Positions 42,938-51,866 of a DNA stretch of 64,000 nt are shown piece after piece. The DNA comes from Nonomuraea helvata (lineage in GTDB: Bacteria > Actinomycetota > Actinomycetes > Streptosporangiales > Streptosporangiaceae). The translations under genes were made by a program, and so were the position numbers. Every line of letters begins with the position of its first letter. Positions within the stretch are counted from its first letter, which is position 1. The DNA lies in NCBI RefSeq assembly GCF_039535785.1, contig NZ_BAAAXV010000001.1, forward strand, positions 1,178,001-1,242,000. The letters run 5' to 3'. The notes beneath the pieces were generated by a model, which searched no databases, had not been told where the DNA came from, and was given only the letters and a program-made list of their open reading frames with translations.

Positions 42938-43410
42938 TGCGCGTCACCTTCACCGTCAACGGCCGCCAGGAGAGCACGGACGACGTCTGGGAGGGCGAGA
43001 GCCTCCTGTACGTGCTGCGCGAGCGCATGGGGCTGCCCGGCTCCAAGAACGCCTGCGAACAGGGCGAGTGCGGCTCCTGCACGGTCTATCTCGACGGCGT
43101 GCCGGTCTGCTCCTGCCTGGTCGCCGCCGGGCAGGCCGAAGGGCGGCAGGTGCGTACCGTCGAAGGGCTCGCCGAGGGCGACCGGCTCGATCCGGTGCAG
43201 GAGGCGTTCGTGGAGTGCGGGGCCGTGCAGTGCGGGTTCTGCACGCCGGGGCTGGTCGTGCAGGCGCACGACCTGATCGAGCGGGTGGGGCTGCCGTCCG
43301 ACGCGGAGATCAGGGAGGCGCTCGCCGGCAACCTGTGCCGGTGCACGGGCTACGAGAAGATCATCGACGCGGTACGGCTGGCCGCGTCGCGGAAGGCGGC
43401 CGCCGAGTGA
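42937..43410 (+). CDS. Xanthine dehydrogenase-family [2Fe-2S] subunit
   Basis: Electron-transfer subunit with two [2Fe-2S] clusters. Plant-type cluster: CEQGECGSC plus VCSC; second cluster in the helical domain: CGFCTPG and CRCTGYEK. 157 aa, normal length. ATG at 42937 overlaps the FAD-subunit stop (TGATG) and the 3' end overlaps the next gene by 4 bases (GTGA). Confidence 0.95.
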   Translation: MRVTFTVNGRQESTDDVWEGESLLYVLRERMGLPGSKNACEQGECGSCTVYLDGVPVCSCLVAAGQAEGRQVRTVEGLAEGDRLDPVQEAFVECGAVQCGFCTPGLVVQAHDLIERVGLPSDAEIREALAGNLCRCTGYEKIIDAVRLAASRKAAAE

Positions 43411-44795
43411 GCCTGCTCATCGAGAACGTGTCCATCGCGCCGGTCATCGGCCCCGAGATCAAATCCGGATATATCAGGATCGAGGGGGACCTGATCGCCG
43501 AGCTGGGCGCCGGGCCCGCCCCCGACACGCCGGGCGCGACCAGGATCGACGGCACCGGCTGCCTGGCCACCCCCGGCCTGGTCAACACCCACCACCACCT
43601 GTACCAGTGGGCCTCGCAGGGCCTGGCGCAGGACGCCACCCTGTTCGAGTGGCTGGTGGCGCTCTACCAGGTGTGGGCCGCCATGGACGCCGAGGTGGTC
43701 AAGGGCGCGGCCTCGGCCGGGCTGGGCTGGCTGGCGCTGTCGGGCTGCACCACCTCCAGCGACCACCACTACGTCTTCCCCAAGGGCAGGGGCGACCTGC
43801 TCGCGGCCGAGATCGAGGCCGCGCGCGAGGTCGGCATCCGCTTCCACCCCGCCCGCGGCTCCATGGACAGGGGCGAGTCGCAGGGCGGGCTGCCGCCGGA
43901 CGTCGTGGTCGAGGAGCTGGACGAGATCCTGGCCGCCACGTCGGAGGCCGTGGACGCCTACCACGACCCGTCGTTCTCCTCGATGCTACGGATCGCGGTC
44001 GCGCCGTGCTCGCCGTTCTCGGCCAGCGCCGAGCTGATGACCGAGTCCGCCGCCCTGGCCAGGGCCAAGGGCGTGCGCCTGCACACGCACATCGCCGAGA
44101 CCCTGGACGAGGACGAGCACTGCGTGGCGGAGTTCGGGCTGCGCCCCGTGGACTACATGGAGAAGCTGGGCTGGCTGGGGCCCGACGTGTGGTTCGCGCA
44201 CTCCGTGCACCTGAGCGACGCCGACATCGGCAAGCTCGCCGCCACCGGCACGGGCTCCGCGCACTGCCCCTCGTCGAACGGCCGGCTCGGCAGCGGGATC
44301 GCCCGCGTGTCCGAGATGCTGCGCAGCGGCGCGAACGTGGGCCTCGGCGTGGACGGCAGCGCCTCCTCCGAGCTGACGTCGCTGGCCGGGGAGATGCGTC
44401 AGACCCTGCTCTTCCAGCGCGCCAGGTACGGCCCCGACGCGCTCACGGCCAGGCAGGCCCTCGAGATCGCCACGCTGGGCGGTGCGCGCAACCTCGGCCG
44501 CGACGGCGAACTCGGCTCGCTCGAACCCGGCAAGCTGGCCGACCTCGCCCTGTGGCGCGTGGACGGCCCCTTCACCTCGGCGGTGGCCGACCCGGTCTGC
44601 GCGCTGGTCTTCGGGCCGCCGCCGCCCCTGGCCCGGGTGCTGGTGGGCGGGCGCACCGTGGTCGAGGACGGCGAGCTGCGGACCGTCTCCCAGGACGCCG
44701 CCGGGCGCGCGGGCGCGGCGGCGCACCGGCGGCTGATGCGGCTGGCCGAGGAGCGCGGCTTCACCGCCTCGAAAGAGGTCCACGGGGGCGACTAG
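43407..44795 (+). CDS. 8-oxoguanine deaminase-like amidohydrolase
   Basis: Zinc amidohydrolase of 462 aa. Metal ligands: NTHHHLYQWASQG near residue 57, the later HTHIAET and HSVHLSD, and the aspartate in GLGVDGSASSE. The closest recalled relatives are 8-oxoguanine deaminase and guanine-deaminase-type enzymes of the ATZ/TRZ group; deamination would give urate from 8-oxoguanine, feeding the uricase. GTG at 43407 couples it to the iron-sulfur subunit gene. It occupies the place where a molybdenum subunit would be expected. Confidence 0.85.
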   Translation: MSLLIENVSIAPVIGPEIKSGYIRIEGDLIAELGAGPAPDTPGATRIDGTGCLATPGLVNTHHHLYQWASQGLAQDATLFEWLVALYQVWAAMDAEVVKGAASAGLGWLALSGCTTSSDHHYVFPKGRGDLLAAEIEAAREVGIRFHPARGSMDRGESQGGLPPDVVVEELDEILAATSEAVDAYHDPSFSSMLRIAVAPCSPFSASAELMTESAALARAKGVRLHTHIAETLDEDEHCVAEFGLRPVDYMEKLGWLGPDVWFAHSVHLSDADIGKLAATGTGSAHCPSSNGRLGSGIARVSEMLRSGANVGLGVDGSASSELTSLAGEMRQTLLFQRARYGPDALTARQALEIATLGGARNLGRDGELGSLEPGKLADLALWRVDGPFTSAVADPVCALVFGPPPPLARVLVGGRTVVEDGELRTVSQDAAGRAGAAAHRRLMRLAEERGFTASKEVHGGD

Positions 44796-44802
44796 GGTTG
44801 GA

Positions 44803-45080
44803 ATGTCCAAGAACAAGCAGGAAAGGGCGGTCCCGTGTCGGAGGAACTCCCAGACGAGCGGAATGGCGTCTGGTACGTTCATCGCGTCAGGTACCGCCGG
44901 ACGGGCGGGAACAGAGCCGGAAGGCTTGAAAGCCTGTGGAGACCCGATAAGACCATTTCGGTGGCTCAGGTCGATGAAGCAGGAAGCCGCAGAAGTGCTG
45001 CATGCGCGGTACAGGCTGAATCTTCGCCATGCCGAAGAGCGCGTCAATCGCTGGAGGAGTTCATCCGCCCGGTCGCCTGA
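44803..45080 (+). other. Probable relic of a TnpB 3' end with omegaRNA-like structure
   Basis: A 280-base stretch unlike its neighbours in base use. In the frame starting 44803 the segment GLKACGDPIRPFR and then SMKQEAAEV (44923-44996) resemble the tail of actinomycete IS605/IS1341 TnpB proteins, as I recall them. On the RNA level it can form CCAGACG/CGTCTGG (about 44,850-44,873), GGTAC/GTACC (44,874-44,896), AGGCT-TGAA-AGCCT (44,922-44,935) and GCAG/CTGC hairpins. No catalytic TnpB domain or transposase remains. An alternative is an 81-aa orphan protein from GTG 44835. Confidence 0.35.
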
Positions 45081-45139
45081 GCCGCGACCGGGCCGGGACC
45101 GCCCGGAACCTCGTCCTCGACCACCATGTGATGATGAGT

Positions 45140-45178
45140 CACGCCTTCCTGCCCGCTCGCACCGGGCAGGAAGGCGTG
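45140..45178 (+). terminator. Strong hairpin before the glycerate kinase gene
   Basis: Perfect 16-base arms (45140-45155 and 45163-45178) with a 7-base loop. It ends whatever is transcribed from the purine genes or the relic upstream, separating them from the glycerate kinase-allantoinase-allantoicase run. Confidence 0.75.
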
Positions 45179-45213
45179 TCAGGACATTGTTCACCATCGT
45201 GTAGGGGTTCGTA

Positions 45214-46440
45214 GTGGTTCAGCAGGTTCTGGTCGCCCCCGACAAGTTCAAGGGGTCGCTGACGGCGGCCGAGGTGGCATCGCGCGTGTCGGCCGGGCTG
45301 GGCGTGCCCACGGTGGAGCTGCCGGTGGCCGATGGAGGCGACGGCACCGTGGACGCGGCCGTGGCCGGCGGGTTCGGCCGGGTCACGATCGAGGTGACCG
45401 GGCCCACCGGAGAGCGGATTCCCGCCTCGTACGCCTGGCAGGACGCCGACGCGACGGCGGTGGTGGAGCTGGCGGAGGCGTCGGGGCTGCGCCGCCTGCC
45501 CGGCGGGCACGAGCCGCTGACCGCCACCAGCCACGGCACCGGCGAGCTGATCGCGGACGCCGTGCGCCGGGGCGCCAAGCGGGTGGTCCTGGGCCTGGGC
45601 GGCAGCGCGTGCACCGACGGGGGCGCGGGCCTGGCGCAGGCCCTGGGCGCGCGCCTGCTGGACGCCGACGGGAACGACCTGCCCCGGGGCGGGGCCGCGC
45701 TGAAGGACCTGGCCCGCATTGACCTGTCGGATTTTGCGGATGTTTCCGGCATCGAGTTCGTGGTGGCGAGCGATGTGGACAACCCGCTTCTCGGTCCCCA
45801 CGGCGCCGCCGCCGTCTACGGACCCCAGAAGGGCGCCACTCCCGAGGACGTCAGGACGCTGGAGGCCGCTCTGACCCGGCTGGCGGCCGTGGCTACCGCC
45901 ACGCACGGGCTGATGGGGGCGCCGGAGCGCAGGAGCTCGCGACGAGAGAGCGAGGGACGAGCCAACGAGGAGCGAAGCGGGCGCGACCATAAGCACGAGC
46001 ACGACGACACGCCCCGGGCGATGGGCGTGGCCGGGGCGCCGGGAGCGGGGGCGGCCGGCGGGGTGGGGTTCGCCGCGCTGGCGTTCCTGCACGCCGAGAT
46101 CCGGCCCGGCATCGGCTACCTGCTCGACCTGCTCGGGTTCGGCGAGCTGGTCAAGGACGCGCGGCTGGTGATCACGGGTGAGGGGTCACTGGACGAGCAG
46201 TCCCTGCGCGGCAAGGCGCCCGTCGGCGTGGCGCAGGCCGCGGCCAGGGCGGGCGTCCCCGTGGTGGCCGTCTGCGGCCGCCGTACGCTCACCGACGACC
46301 AGTTGCGGGCCGCGGGCATCGAGGCCGCCTACGCCCTCACGGACCTGGAGCCCGACCCCGACCGCTGCATGGCCGAGGCCGGGCCGCTGCTGGAGCGCCT
46401 CGCCGCCCGGCTGGCCGCCGTTCACCTCCAAGAGGAATAG
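45214..46440 (+). CDS. glxK: Glycerate kinase (GlxK type)
   Basis: Phosphorylates glycerate, the last step in using glyoxylate from allantoin breakdown. 408 aa beginning VLVAPDKFKGSLTAAEVA, with ELPVADGGDGTVDA, VLGLGGSACTDGGAGLAQAL and VITGEGSLDEQSLRGKAP. Odd: about 40 charged residues (near 238-275, RRSSRRESEGRANEERSG then DHKHEHDD) sit where relatives have a short loop; the DNA there has the GAGCGAAGCG type seen in actinomycete spacer repeats. GTG start 45214; its stop abuts allB. Confidence 0.93.
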   Translation: MVQQVLVAPDKFKGSLTAAEVASRVSAGLGVPTVELPVADGGDGTVDAAVAGGFGRVTIEVTGPTGERIPASYAWQDADATAVVELAEASGLRRLPGGHEPLTATSHGTGELIADAVRRGAKRVVLGLGGSACTDGGAGLAQALGARLLDADGNDLPRGGAALKDLARIDLSDFADVSGIEFVVASDVDNPLLGPHGAAAVYGPQKGATPEDVRTLEAALTRLAAVATATHGLMGAPERRSSRRESEGRANEERSGRDHKHEHDDTPRAMGVAGAPGAGAAGGVGFAALAFLHAEIRPGIGYLLDLLGFGELVKDARLVITGEGSLDEQSLRGKAPVGVAQAAARAGVPVVAVCGRRTLTDDQLRAAGIEAAYALTDLEPDPDRCMAEAGPLLERLAARLAAVHLQEE

Positions 46441-47745
46441 ATGATCGATCTGGTGATCCGATCCCGCAGGACCGTCACCCCGGAGGGCGAGCGGGCGGCG
46501 GCGGTGGCCGTACGGGGCGAGAAGATCGCGGGCCTGTACGACTACGCCGCGCCGCTCGAGGCCGCCGCGGACGTCGACCTGCGCGACCTCGCGCTCCTGC
46601 CCGGCCTGGTCGACACGCACGTGCACGTCAACGAGCCGGGTCGGACGCACTGGGAGGGGTTCGACTCGGCGACCAGGGCGGCGGGCGCCGGAGGCGTCAC
46701 CACGATCCTCGACATGCCGCTCAACTCGCTCCCGCCCACCGTGAACGCGGCCGCCCTCGAGGCCAAGCTGCGCGCCGCGCAGGGGCAGTGCCACGTGGAC
46801 GTCGGCTTCTGGGGCGGGGCGGTGCCGGGGAACGTCAAGGACCTCGCGCCGCTCCGCGAGCGCGGCGTCTACGGCTTCAAGTGCTTCATGTCGCCGTCCG
46901 GTGTGGACGAGTTCCCGCCGCTGAGCGCGGACGAGCTGCGGGAGGCGCTGTCCGAGGTGGCCGGGATCGGCGGGGTCATGGTGGTGCACGCCGAGGACCC
47001 GGAGCTGCTCGGGGAGCCGGGCGGGCCGACGTACCGGGAGTTCCTGGAGTCGCGGCCCGGCGAGTCGGAGCGCAGCGCCGTCGCGCGGGTCGTGCGGCTG
47101 GCCGGGGAGACCGGCGCCCGCGTGCACATCCTGCATGTCTCCAGCGCCTCCTGCCTGGAGGTGCTGGAACGGGCCCAGGAGCAGGGCGTGGCGGTCACGG
47201 CGGAGACGTGCCCCCACTACCTGACGCTTGCGGCCGAGCAGGTCCCCGAGGGGGAGACCGCGTACAAGTGCTGCCCGCCGATCCGTTCCGAGGCCAACCG
47301 GGACCTGCTGTGGGACGGGCTGGCCAGGGGCGTGCTGAGCTGCGTCGTGTCCGACCACTCGCCGTCGCCCGCCGATCTCAAGGTGCCCGACTTCGCCGCC
47401 GCGTGGGGCGGCATCGCCTCGCTCCAGCTCGGCCTGCCCGCGATCTGGACGGAGGCCTCGAGGAGGGGGTACGGGCTGGGGGACGTGGCCCGCTGGATGT
47501 CCGCCAATCCGGCCTCGATGGCCGAAATTTCTGGGAAGGGCGGGATCAAGGTCGGCAATGATGCCGATCTGGTGGCGTTCGATCCCGTGGCCGACAGCCC
47601 CGTGGACGCCGCGCTCCTCCACCACAAGAACCCGGTCACCCCGTACCACGGCCGCGTGCTCAAGGGCGCCGTGCTGACCACCTGGCTGCGCGGCCGCCCG
47701 GTGGACGGCGTCCCGCACGGCCGATTCCTGTTGGGAGAGCGCTAG
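46441..47745 (+). CDS. allB: Allantoinase
   Basis: Opens allantoin to allantoate. 434-aa cyclic amidohydrolase with zinc motif GLVDTHVHVNEPGRTHWEGF, the carboxylated lysine in YGFKCFMSPSG, HAEDPELL, ILHVSSASCLEVL and CVVSDHSPSPADLK. GRTHWEGF separates allantoinases from dihydroorotases. ATG at 46441 directly after glxK; followed at once by the allantoicase gene. Confidence 0.96.
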   Translation: MIDLVIRSRRTVTPEGERAAAVAVRGEKIAGLYDYAAPLEAAADVDLRDLALLPGLVDTHVHVNEPGRTHWEGFDSATRAAGAGGVTTILDMPLNSLPPTVNAAALEAKLRAAQGQCHVDVGFWGGAVPGNVKDLAPLRERGVYGFKCFMSPSGVDEFPPLSADELREALSEVAGIGGVMVVHAEDPELLGEPGGPTYREFLESRPGESERSAVARVVRLAGETGARVHILHVSSASCLEVLERAQEQGVAVTAETCPHYLTLAAEQVPEGETAYKCCPPIRSEANRDLLWDGLARGVLSCVVSDHSPSPADLKVPDFAAAWGGIASLQLGLPAIWTEASRRGYGLGDVARWMSANPASMAEISGKGGIKVGNDADLVAFDPVADSPVDAALLHHKNPVTPYHGRVLKGAVLTTWLRGRPVDGVPHGRFLLGER

Positions 47746-48699
47746 ATGCCACCCTTCGTCACCCTGCCGGACCTCGCCCTGCGCACCCTCGGCGGGTCGG
47801 TCGTGGCGGCCAGCGACGAGTCGTTCGCCGAGAAGGAGAGCCTGATCAGGCCGGGACGTCCGGGCTTCCAGGCGGAGACGTTCGGGAGCAAGGGGCAGGT
47901 GTACGACGGGTGGGAGACCCGCCGCCGCCGCTCGCCCGGCCACGACTGGGCGCTGGTGCGGCTGGGGATCCCCGGCGTGATCCGTGGCGTGGTGATCGAC
48001 ACGGCGTGGTTCAAGGGCAACTATCCGCCGTACGCCTCCGTCGAGGCGGCCGCGGTCGAGGGCCATCCGTCACCCGCCGAGCTGGCGGTCGCCTCCTGGG
48101 TGGAGATCGTCCCCCGGGCCGAGCTCAAGGGGGATGTCGAGCACGCTTTCGCCGTCACCGACTCGCGCCGCTTCACCCATGTACGGCTGAACATCTTCCC
48201 CGACGGCGGCGTCGCCCGCCTCCGGGTGCACGGGGAGGCGCGTCCGGATCTGTCGGTGTACGAGGGGCTCGGCCTCGATCTGGCCGCGCTGGCCAACGGC
48301 GGCCTGGTCACCGCCTGCTCGAACGAGTTCTACTCCTCGCCCAACAACGTCCTCGCGCCTGGCCTGGCCCGCCACCAGGCGGAGGGCTGGGAGACCGCCC
48401 GCCGCCGCGACGGGGGCAACGACTGGCTGGTCATCCGGCTCGCGGGCCCCGGCATGATCAGGCTGGCGGAGATCGACACCACGAACCTGCTGTTCAACGC
48501 GCCGGGCGCGGTCTCACTCACCGGCCTCGTCGACGGCGAACGCGAGGTCGGGCTCCTCCCGAGCACCCCTCTCCAGCCTGACACCCCGCACCGCTTCCGC
48601 CTCCATCACGCGGATCCGGTCACGCACGTGCGGGTGGACATCCATCCGGACGGCGGACTGGCCCGCGTCCGCCTCCACGGCCACCTGGTCACTCCCTGA
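47746..48699 (+). CDS. alc: Allantoicase
   Basis: Splits allantoate to ureidoglycolate and urea. The 317-aa protein shows the internal duplication of the family: DESFAEKESLIRPGRPGF... GWETRRRRSPGHDWALVRLG in repeat 1 and NEFYSSPNNVLAPGLARHQA... GWETARRRDGGNDWLVIRL in repeat 2. Starts at the ATG right after allB. Presence of alc rather than an allantoate amidohydrolase implies the urea-releasing branch. Confidence 0.96.
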   Translation: MPPFVTLPDLALRTLGGSVVAASDESFAEKESLIRPGRPGFQAETFGSKGQVYDGWETRRRRSPGHDWALVRLGIPGVIRGVVIDTAWFKGNYPPYASVEAAAVEGHPSPAELAVASWVEIVPRAELKGDVEHAFAVTDSRRFTHVRLNIFPDGGVARLRVHGEARPDLSVYEGLGLDLAALANGGLVTACSNEFYSSPNNVLAPGLARHQAEGWETARRRDGGNDWLVIRLAGPGMIRLAEIDTTNLLFNAPGAVSLTGLVDGEREVGLLPSTPLQPDTPHRFRLHHADPVTHVRVDIHPDGGLARVRLHGHLVTP

Positions 48700-48803
48700 C
48701 CGGCACGGCGGTAGTCTGACAGTCACCGACTGTGACGGCGGGAGCGTGCGGCCTGAGCCGCCGCTCAGTCCGCAGCGGCGGCCCGCCTAGACTGAGAGCC
48801 ATC

Positions 48804-49643
48804 ATGACCCCAACATCCCTGATCGGCGGGCACGTGCTCGTCGCGGGCGGCCTGGCGACGGGCGGCCTCACGTACATGGCCGAGATCGGCGCCGAGATGA
48901 TCCAGGTGTTCGTCACCAACCCCCGCAGCTGGGCGCTCAACGACGGCAAGCCCGACGAGGACGCCAAGCTGGCGGAGTCAGGCGTCGACACGTTCGTCCA
49001 CGTGCCCTACCTCGCCAACTTCGGCTCGCCCAGCCCCGAGACGCTGGCCAACTCCATCGCGATCGTCCGCCACACGCTGCGGCGCGGGGCCGAGATCGGC
49101 GCCAAGGGGGTCGTGCTGCACACGGGCTCCGCGGTCACGCAGTCCCGTGACGACGCGCTGCGCCAGGTGCGGGAGACGCTGCTGCCGCTGCTGGACGAGA
49201 TCCCCGAGGGCGGGCCCGACCTGCTGCTCGAGCCGATGGCGGGCCAAGGCGCCATGCTGTGCGCGACGGTCCAGGACCTCGAGCCCTACCTGGCGACGCT
49301 CGACTGGCACCCGCGCGCCGGCGTCTGCCTCGACACGTGCCACGCGTTCGCCGCCGGTCACGACCTCGCGGCGGAGGGCGGGGTGAAGGAGACGTTCGAC
49401 GCCCTGCACAGCATCGCCCCCGGCCGGCTCAAGCTGATCCACGCCAACGACTCGAAGGACGTGTGCGGGGCCAAGAAGGACCGGCACGAGAACATCGGGG
49501 CCGGGCACATCGGCGCCCAGCCGTTCGCCGAGCTCATGCGGCACCCGGCCATGGCGGGGGTGCCGGTCTGCATCGAGACGCCGGGCAAGGCGCCCAAGCA
49601 CGCCGAGGACATCGCGCTGCTGAAGAAGCTCCGCGACAGCTGA
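48804..49643 (+). CDS. nfo: Endonuclease IV (deoxyribonuclease IV)
   Basis: Repairs abasic sites in DNA, zinc-dependent. The 279-aa barrel has IGGHVLVAGGLATG, IQVFVTNPRSW, the ligands in HTGSAV, LLLEPMAGQG, CLDTCHAFAAGHD and HANDSKD.. DRHENIGAGHIG. ATG 48804; TAGACT at 48788-48793 just upstream suggests a near-leaderless transcript. Stands alone after the allantoicase gene. Confidence 0.93.
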   Translation: MTPTSLIGGHVLVAGGLATGGLTYMAEIGAEMIQVFVTNPRSWALNDGKPDEDAKLAESGVDTFVHVPYLANFGSPSPETLANSIAIVRHTLRRGAEIGAKGVVLHTGSAVTQSRDDALRQVRETLLPLLDEIPEGGPDLLLEPMAGQGAMLCATVQDLEPYLATLDWHPRAGVCLDTCHAFAAGHDLAAEGGVKETFDALHSIAPGRLKLIHANDSKDVCGAKKDRHENIGAGHIGAQPFAELMRHPAMAGVPVCIETPGKAPKHAEDIALLKKLRDS

Positions 49644-49660
49644 CCGGGACCCCGGCGGGG

Positions 49661-49702
49661 CGCCGTCGCGACAGCGCCGTCGCGACAGCGCCATCGCGAC
49701 AG
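49661..49702 (+). repeat. 14-base tandem repeat after nfo
   Basis: Three copies of CGCCRTCGCGACAG (49661, 49675, 49689), 17 bases after the nfo stop. The end of nfo itself contains CGCGACAG, so the repeat may have grown from the gene end. Confidence 0.85.
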
Positions 49703-49780
49703 GGGCGCCTGCTCGCGCGATCCGGCCGCCCCCGAAGGGCCGTATCGCGGGGCCGGCTGAGGGCCTCAGCAGGCGCCCCT
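49701..49780. terminator. Nested hairpins between convergent nfo and symporter genes
   Basis: Outer arms AGGGGCGCCTGCT (49701-49713) and its complement (49768-49780) are perfect over 13 bases; within, CGCGAT-CGGCC type arms pair with one mismatch near 49,716-49,749. A further perfect 10-base pair, CCGGCGCATC (49858-49867) and GATGCGCCGG (49902-49911), lies closer to the symporter gene. The gap 49,644-50,019 holds no gene. Confidence 0.7.
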
Positions 49781-50019
49781 TCACGGGACCGGCTTGGCGG
49801 GCCCTACCCCCGATGAGGGCCCGGCAGCCGTGGTGACCAGCGCGGTCACCGGTGAAGCCGGCGCATCAGGCCTGTCATGAGCCCCCCGGCTCGTCCCCCC
49901 CGATGCGCCGGGGATGGCTATCTGATGCCGAAACACTACGGTCGCGATCTTGCGGACGATACCCTGTTCACCGGCAGCTCGTTGAACGGTGCGTAGTCAG
50001 CGACATACGGAGCGTGTGC

Positions 50020-51510
50020 TTACGGTGAGCGGCTGCTGGGGTGCGACGAGCGGTAGGCCGGTGGGCCCGCGAGATGCTCGGGCAGATGCATCTTGGCCAT
50101 CATCCGCCCCACCCCGCGCGGCACCCGGCCGGGGGTGACCAGGGAAATCAGCACCATCGCGGCAAACGCGACCGGCACGGCGACCGGCGCGGGGTTGGCG
50201 GACAGCACGCCTGTTTTCACGCCCGCCCGTTCGCCGAGCACGAGCACCGCCGTCAGTCCCCCGCCGAGCGCGAACCCGGCCGCCACTCCGGCGTCCGTCA
50301 GCCGGCGCCACCAGATCCCCAGCACCAGCAGCGGGCAGAACGTGGCCGCCGAGAGGCTGAAGCCGACCAGGACGAGCGCCACCGACGACTGCGGGGTGCT
50401 GACGGCCGTCAGGACGAGCGAGGCCAGCAGCACCAGGCCCACGGCGGTGCGGAAGGAGCTCACGCCGGCCCGGGTCAGGCACGTCGACACCGCGCCGCCG
50501 ACCGCCACGAGAACGCCGCCCGTGGTGGCCAGGAAGGCCGCGAACGCCCCGGCGGCCAGCACGCCCGTGAGCGCGTCCCCCAGCGTCCCTGGAGCCAGCC
50601 TGGAGGGCAGCAGCAGCACGATCTCGTCCGGTGCCGCACCGCTCACATGTACGTGCCCCAGGAGCCCGTACAGCGGCGGCACGACGCAGAACACCGCCAG
50701 CATGGCCTGCGTCGCCACGATCGACCGCCTGGCCCCGTGGCCGTCGCTGTTGGTGTAGACGCGGACGATCACGTGCGGCAGCCCCATGGTGCCGAGCGCG
50801 CAGGCCAGCAGCACGGTCAGCACCCCGGGCAGCGACGTGTCGCCCGCTCCCGCCGGCCCGGCCGCACCGGCCCCGTAGGCCGCCTCGAACCCGGTGAGGG
50901 GCCGCCCGTCCCCCATCCACCAGCACACCACCCCCACGCCCACGAACGCGACCAGCTTCAGCCAGAACTGCGAGGCCTGCACGCTCGTCAAACTCCCCTG
51001 CCCGCCCGCGAACGCCACGACCAGCGCCGCCGCCGCGACGGCTGCCCAGCCCAGCCACGGCGGCAGCCCGGTCAGCAGGCGCACCACGACGCCGGCCGCG
51101 TGGAGCTGCGCGACCATGAACGCCAGCCCGATGACCAGCACGAAGCAGGTGGTGAAGCGGCGCAGCCCGGCCGACCCGAGCCGCCACTCGGCGAAGTCGG
51201 GCAGCGTGTACGTCCCGGAGCGCCGCAGGGGGGCGACGACCAGGGCGAGGATGACGACGAACCCGGCGGTGGCCCCCACCGGGTACCACACCATCGGCCC
51301 GCCACGGGTGGCGATGAGCCCGGCCGCACCCAGGCAGGCCGCGGCCGAGGTGAACTCGGACGAGATCGCGGCGCCGTTCCACCAGGGCGGGACCGCCCTG
51401 GCCGCCACATAGAAGTCGGAGACGCCGCTCGAGCGGCGAGGTCGCGCGGCGCCCACCATGACGCCCAGAACCAGCACGAAGGCGATCCCGGTCAGCACCG
51501 CGACGGTCAT
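50020..51510 (-). CDS. Sodium:solute symporter (SSS family, monocarboxylate-like)
   Basis: About 13-helix transporter of 496 aa, of the acetate/pyruvate (ActP/MctC) branch judging by SDFYVAARAVPPWWNGAAISSEF near the N-terminus and by context. Also seen: GGPMVWYPVGATAGFVVILA, GTYTLPDFAEWRLG and GTMGLPHVIVRVYTNSDG, which are characteristic of this branch. ATG/GTG start at 51510 follows the small membrane-protein gene by 40 bases. The adjoining LytTR/LytS genes probably sense the substrate. Confidence 0.93.
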   Translation of the reverse strand: MTVAVLTGIAFVLVLGVMVGAARPRRSSGVSDFYVAARAVPPWWNGAAISSEFTSAAACLGAAGLIATRGGPMVWYPVGATAGFVVILALVVAPLRRSGTYTLPDFAEWRLGSAGLRRFTTCFVLVIGLAFMVAQLHAAGVVVRLLTGLPPWLGWAAVAAAALVVAFAGGQGSLTSVQASQFWLKLVAFVGVGVVCWWMGDGRPLTGFEAAYGAGAAGPAGAGDTSLPGVLTVLLACALGTMGLPHVIVRVYTNSDGHGARRSIVATQAMLAVFCVVPPLYGLLGHVHVSGAAPDEIVLLLPSRLAPGTLGDALTGVLAAGAFAAFLATTGGVLVAVGGAVSTCLTRAGVSSFRTAVGLVLLASLVLTAVSTPQSSVALVLVGFSLSAATFCPLLVLGIWWRRLTDAGVAAGFALGGGLTAVLVLGERAGVKTGVLSANPAPVAVPVAFAAMVLISLVTPGRVPRGVGRMMAKMHLPEHLAGPPAYRSSHPSSRSP

Positions 51511-51550
51511 CTCGCCGCCGGATTCAGCAACCGCCCCAGCGGCAGCACGC

Positions 51551-51844
51551 TCATCTCTCCAGCCGCTCCGCCCGTCTCAGCTGCAGAACGGCCAGCCCGA
51601 CCCAGATGCCCTGCAGGGCCAGCGAGAGCGCCACCCAGGCCCCGGGTCCCGGCACCCACACGGCGATCACCGGGACGCCCGCCAGCAGTCCCGCGACGGC
51701 GCCCACGGTCAGCAGCGCCTGTCGCAACTGCCGCCCCACGATCGCCGTCACATCGGGCACGTCTCCGTCGCCGTCGGACCGCTCGCGGGGCCGCCCGGCC
51801 CCGCCCGGCCCGCGCGACACGATCATCCGCCGCTCCACCGTCAC
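51551..51844 (-). CDS. Small two-helix membrane protein, symporter partner
   Basis: 97 aa with a charged N-terminal third and two hydrophobic helices (LLTVGAVAGLLAGVPVIAVW and WVALSLALQGIWVGLAVLQL) ending in a basic ER-rich tail. Size and place resemble the small DUF485/YjcH-type proteins that go with ActP-like symporters, though sequence similarity is not evident by eye. GTG start at 51844. Confidence 0.65.
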   Translation of the reverse strand: MTVERRMIVSRGPGGAGRPRERSDGDGDVPDVTAIVGRQLRQALLTVGAVAGLLAGVPVIAVWVPGPGAWVALSLALQGIWVGLAVLQLRRAERLER

Positions 51845-51866
51845 CGGACCACACTCCCGCGAGCCG

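Noticed and set aside
49801..50019. Structured spacer considered as a ydaO-type c-di-AMP riboswitch
   Set aside because: The conserved core of that class is absent, and the structure is downstream of both convergent genes, so a terminator is more likely.
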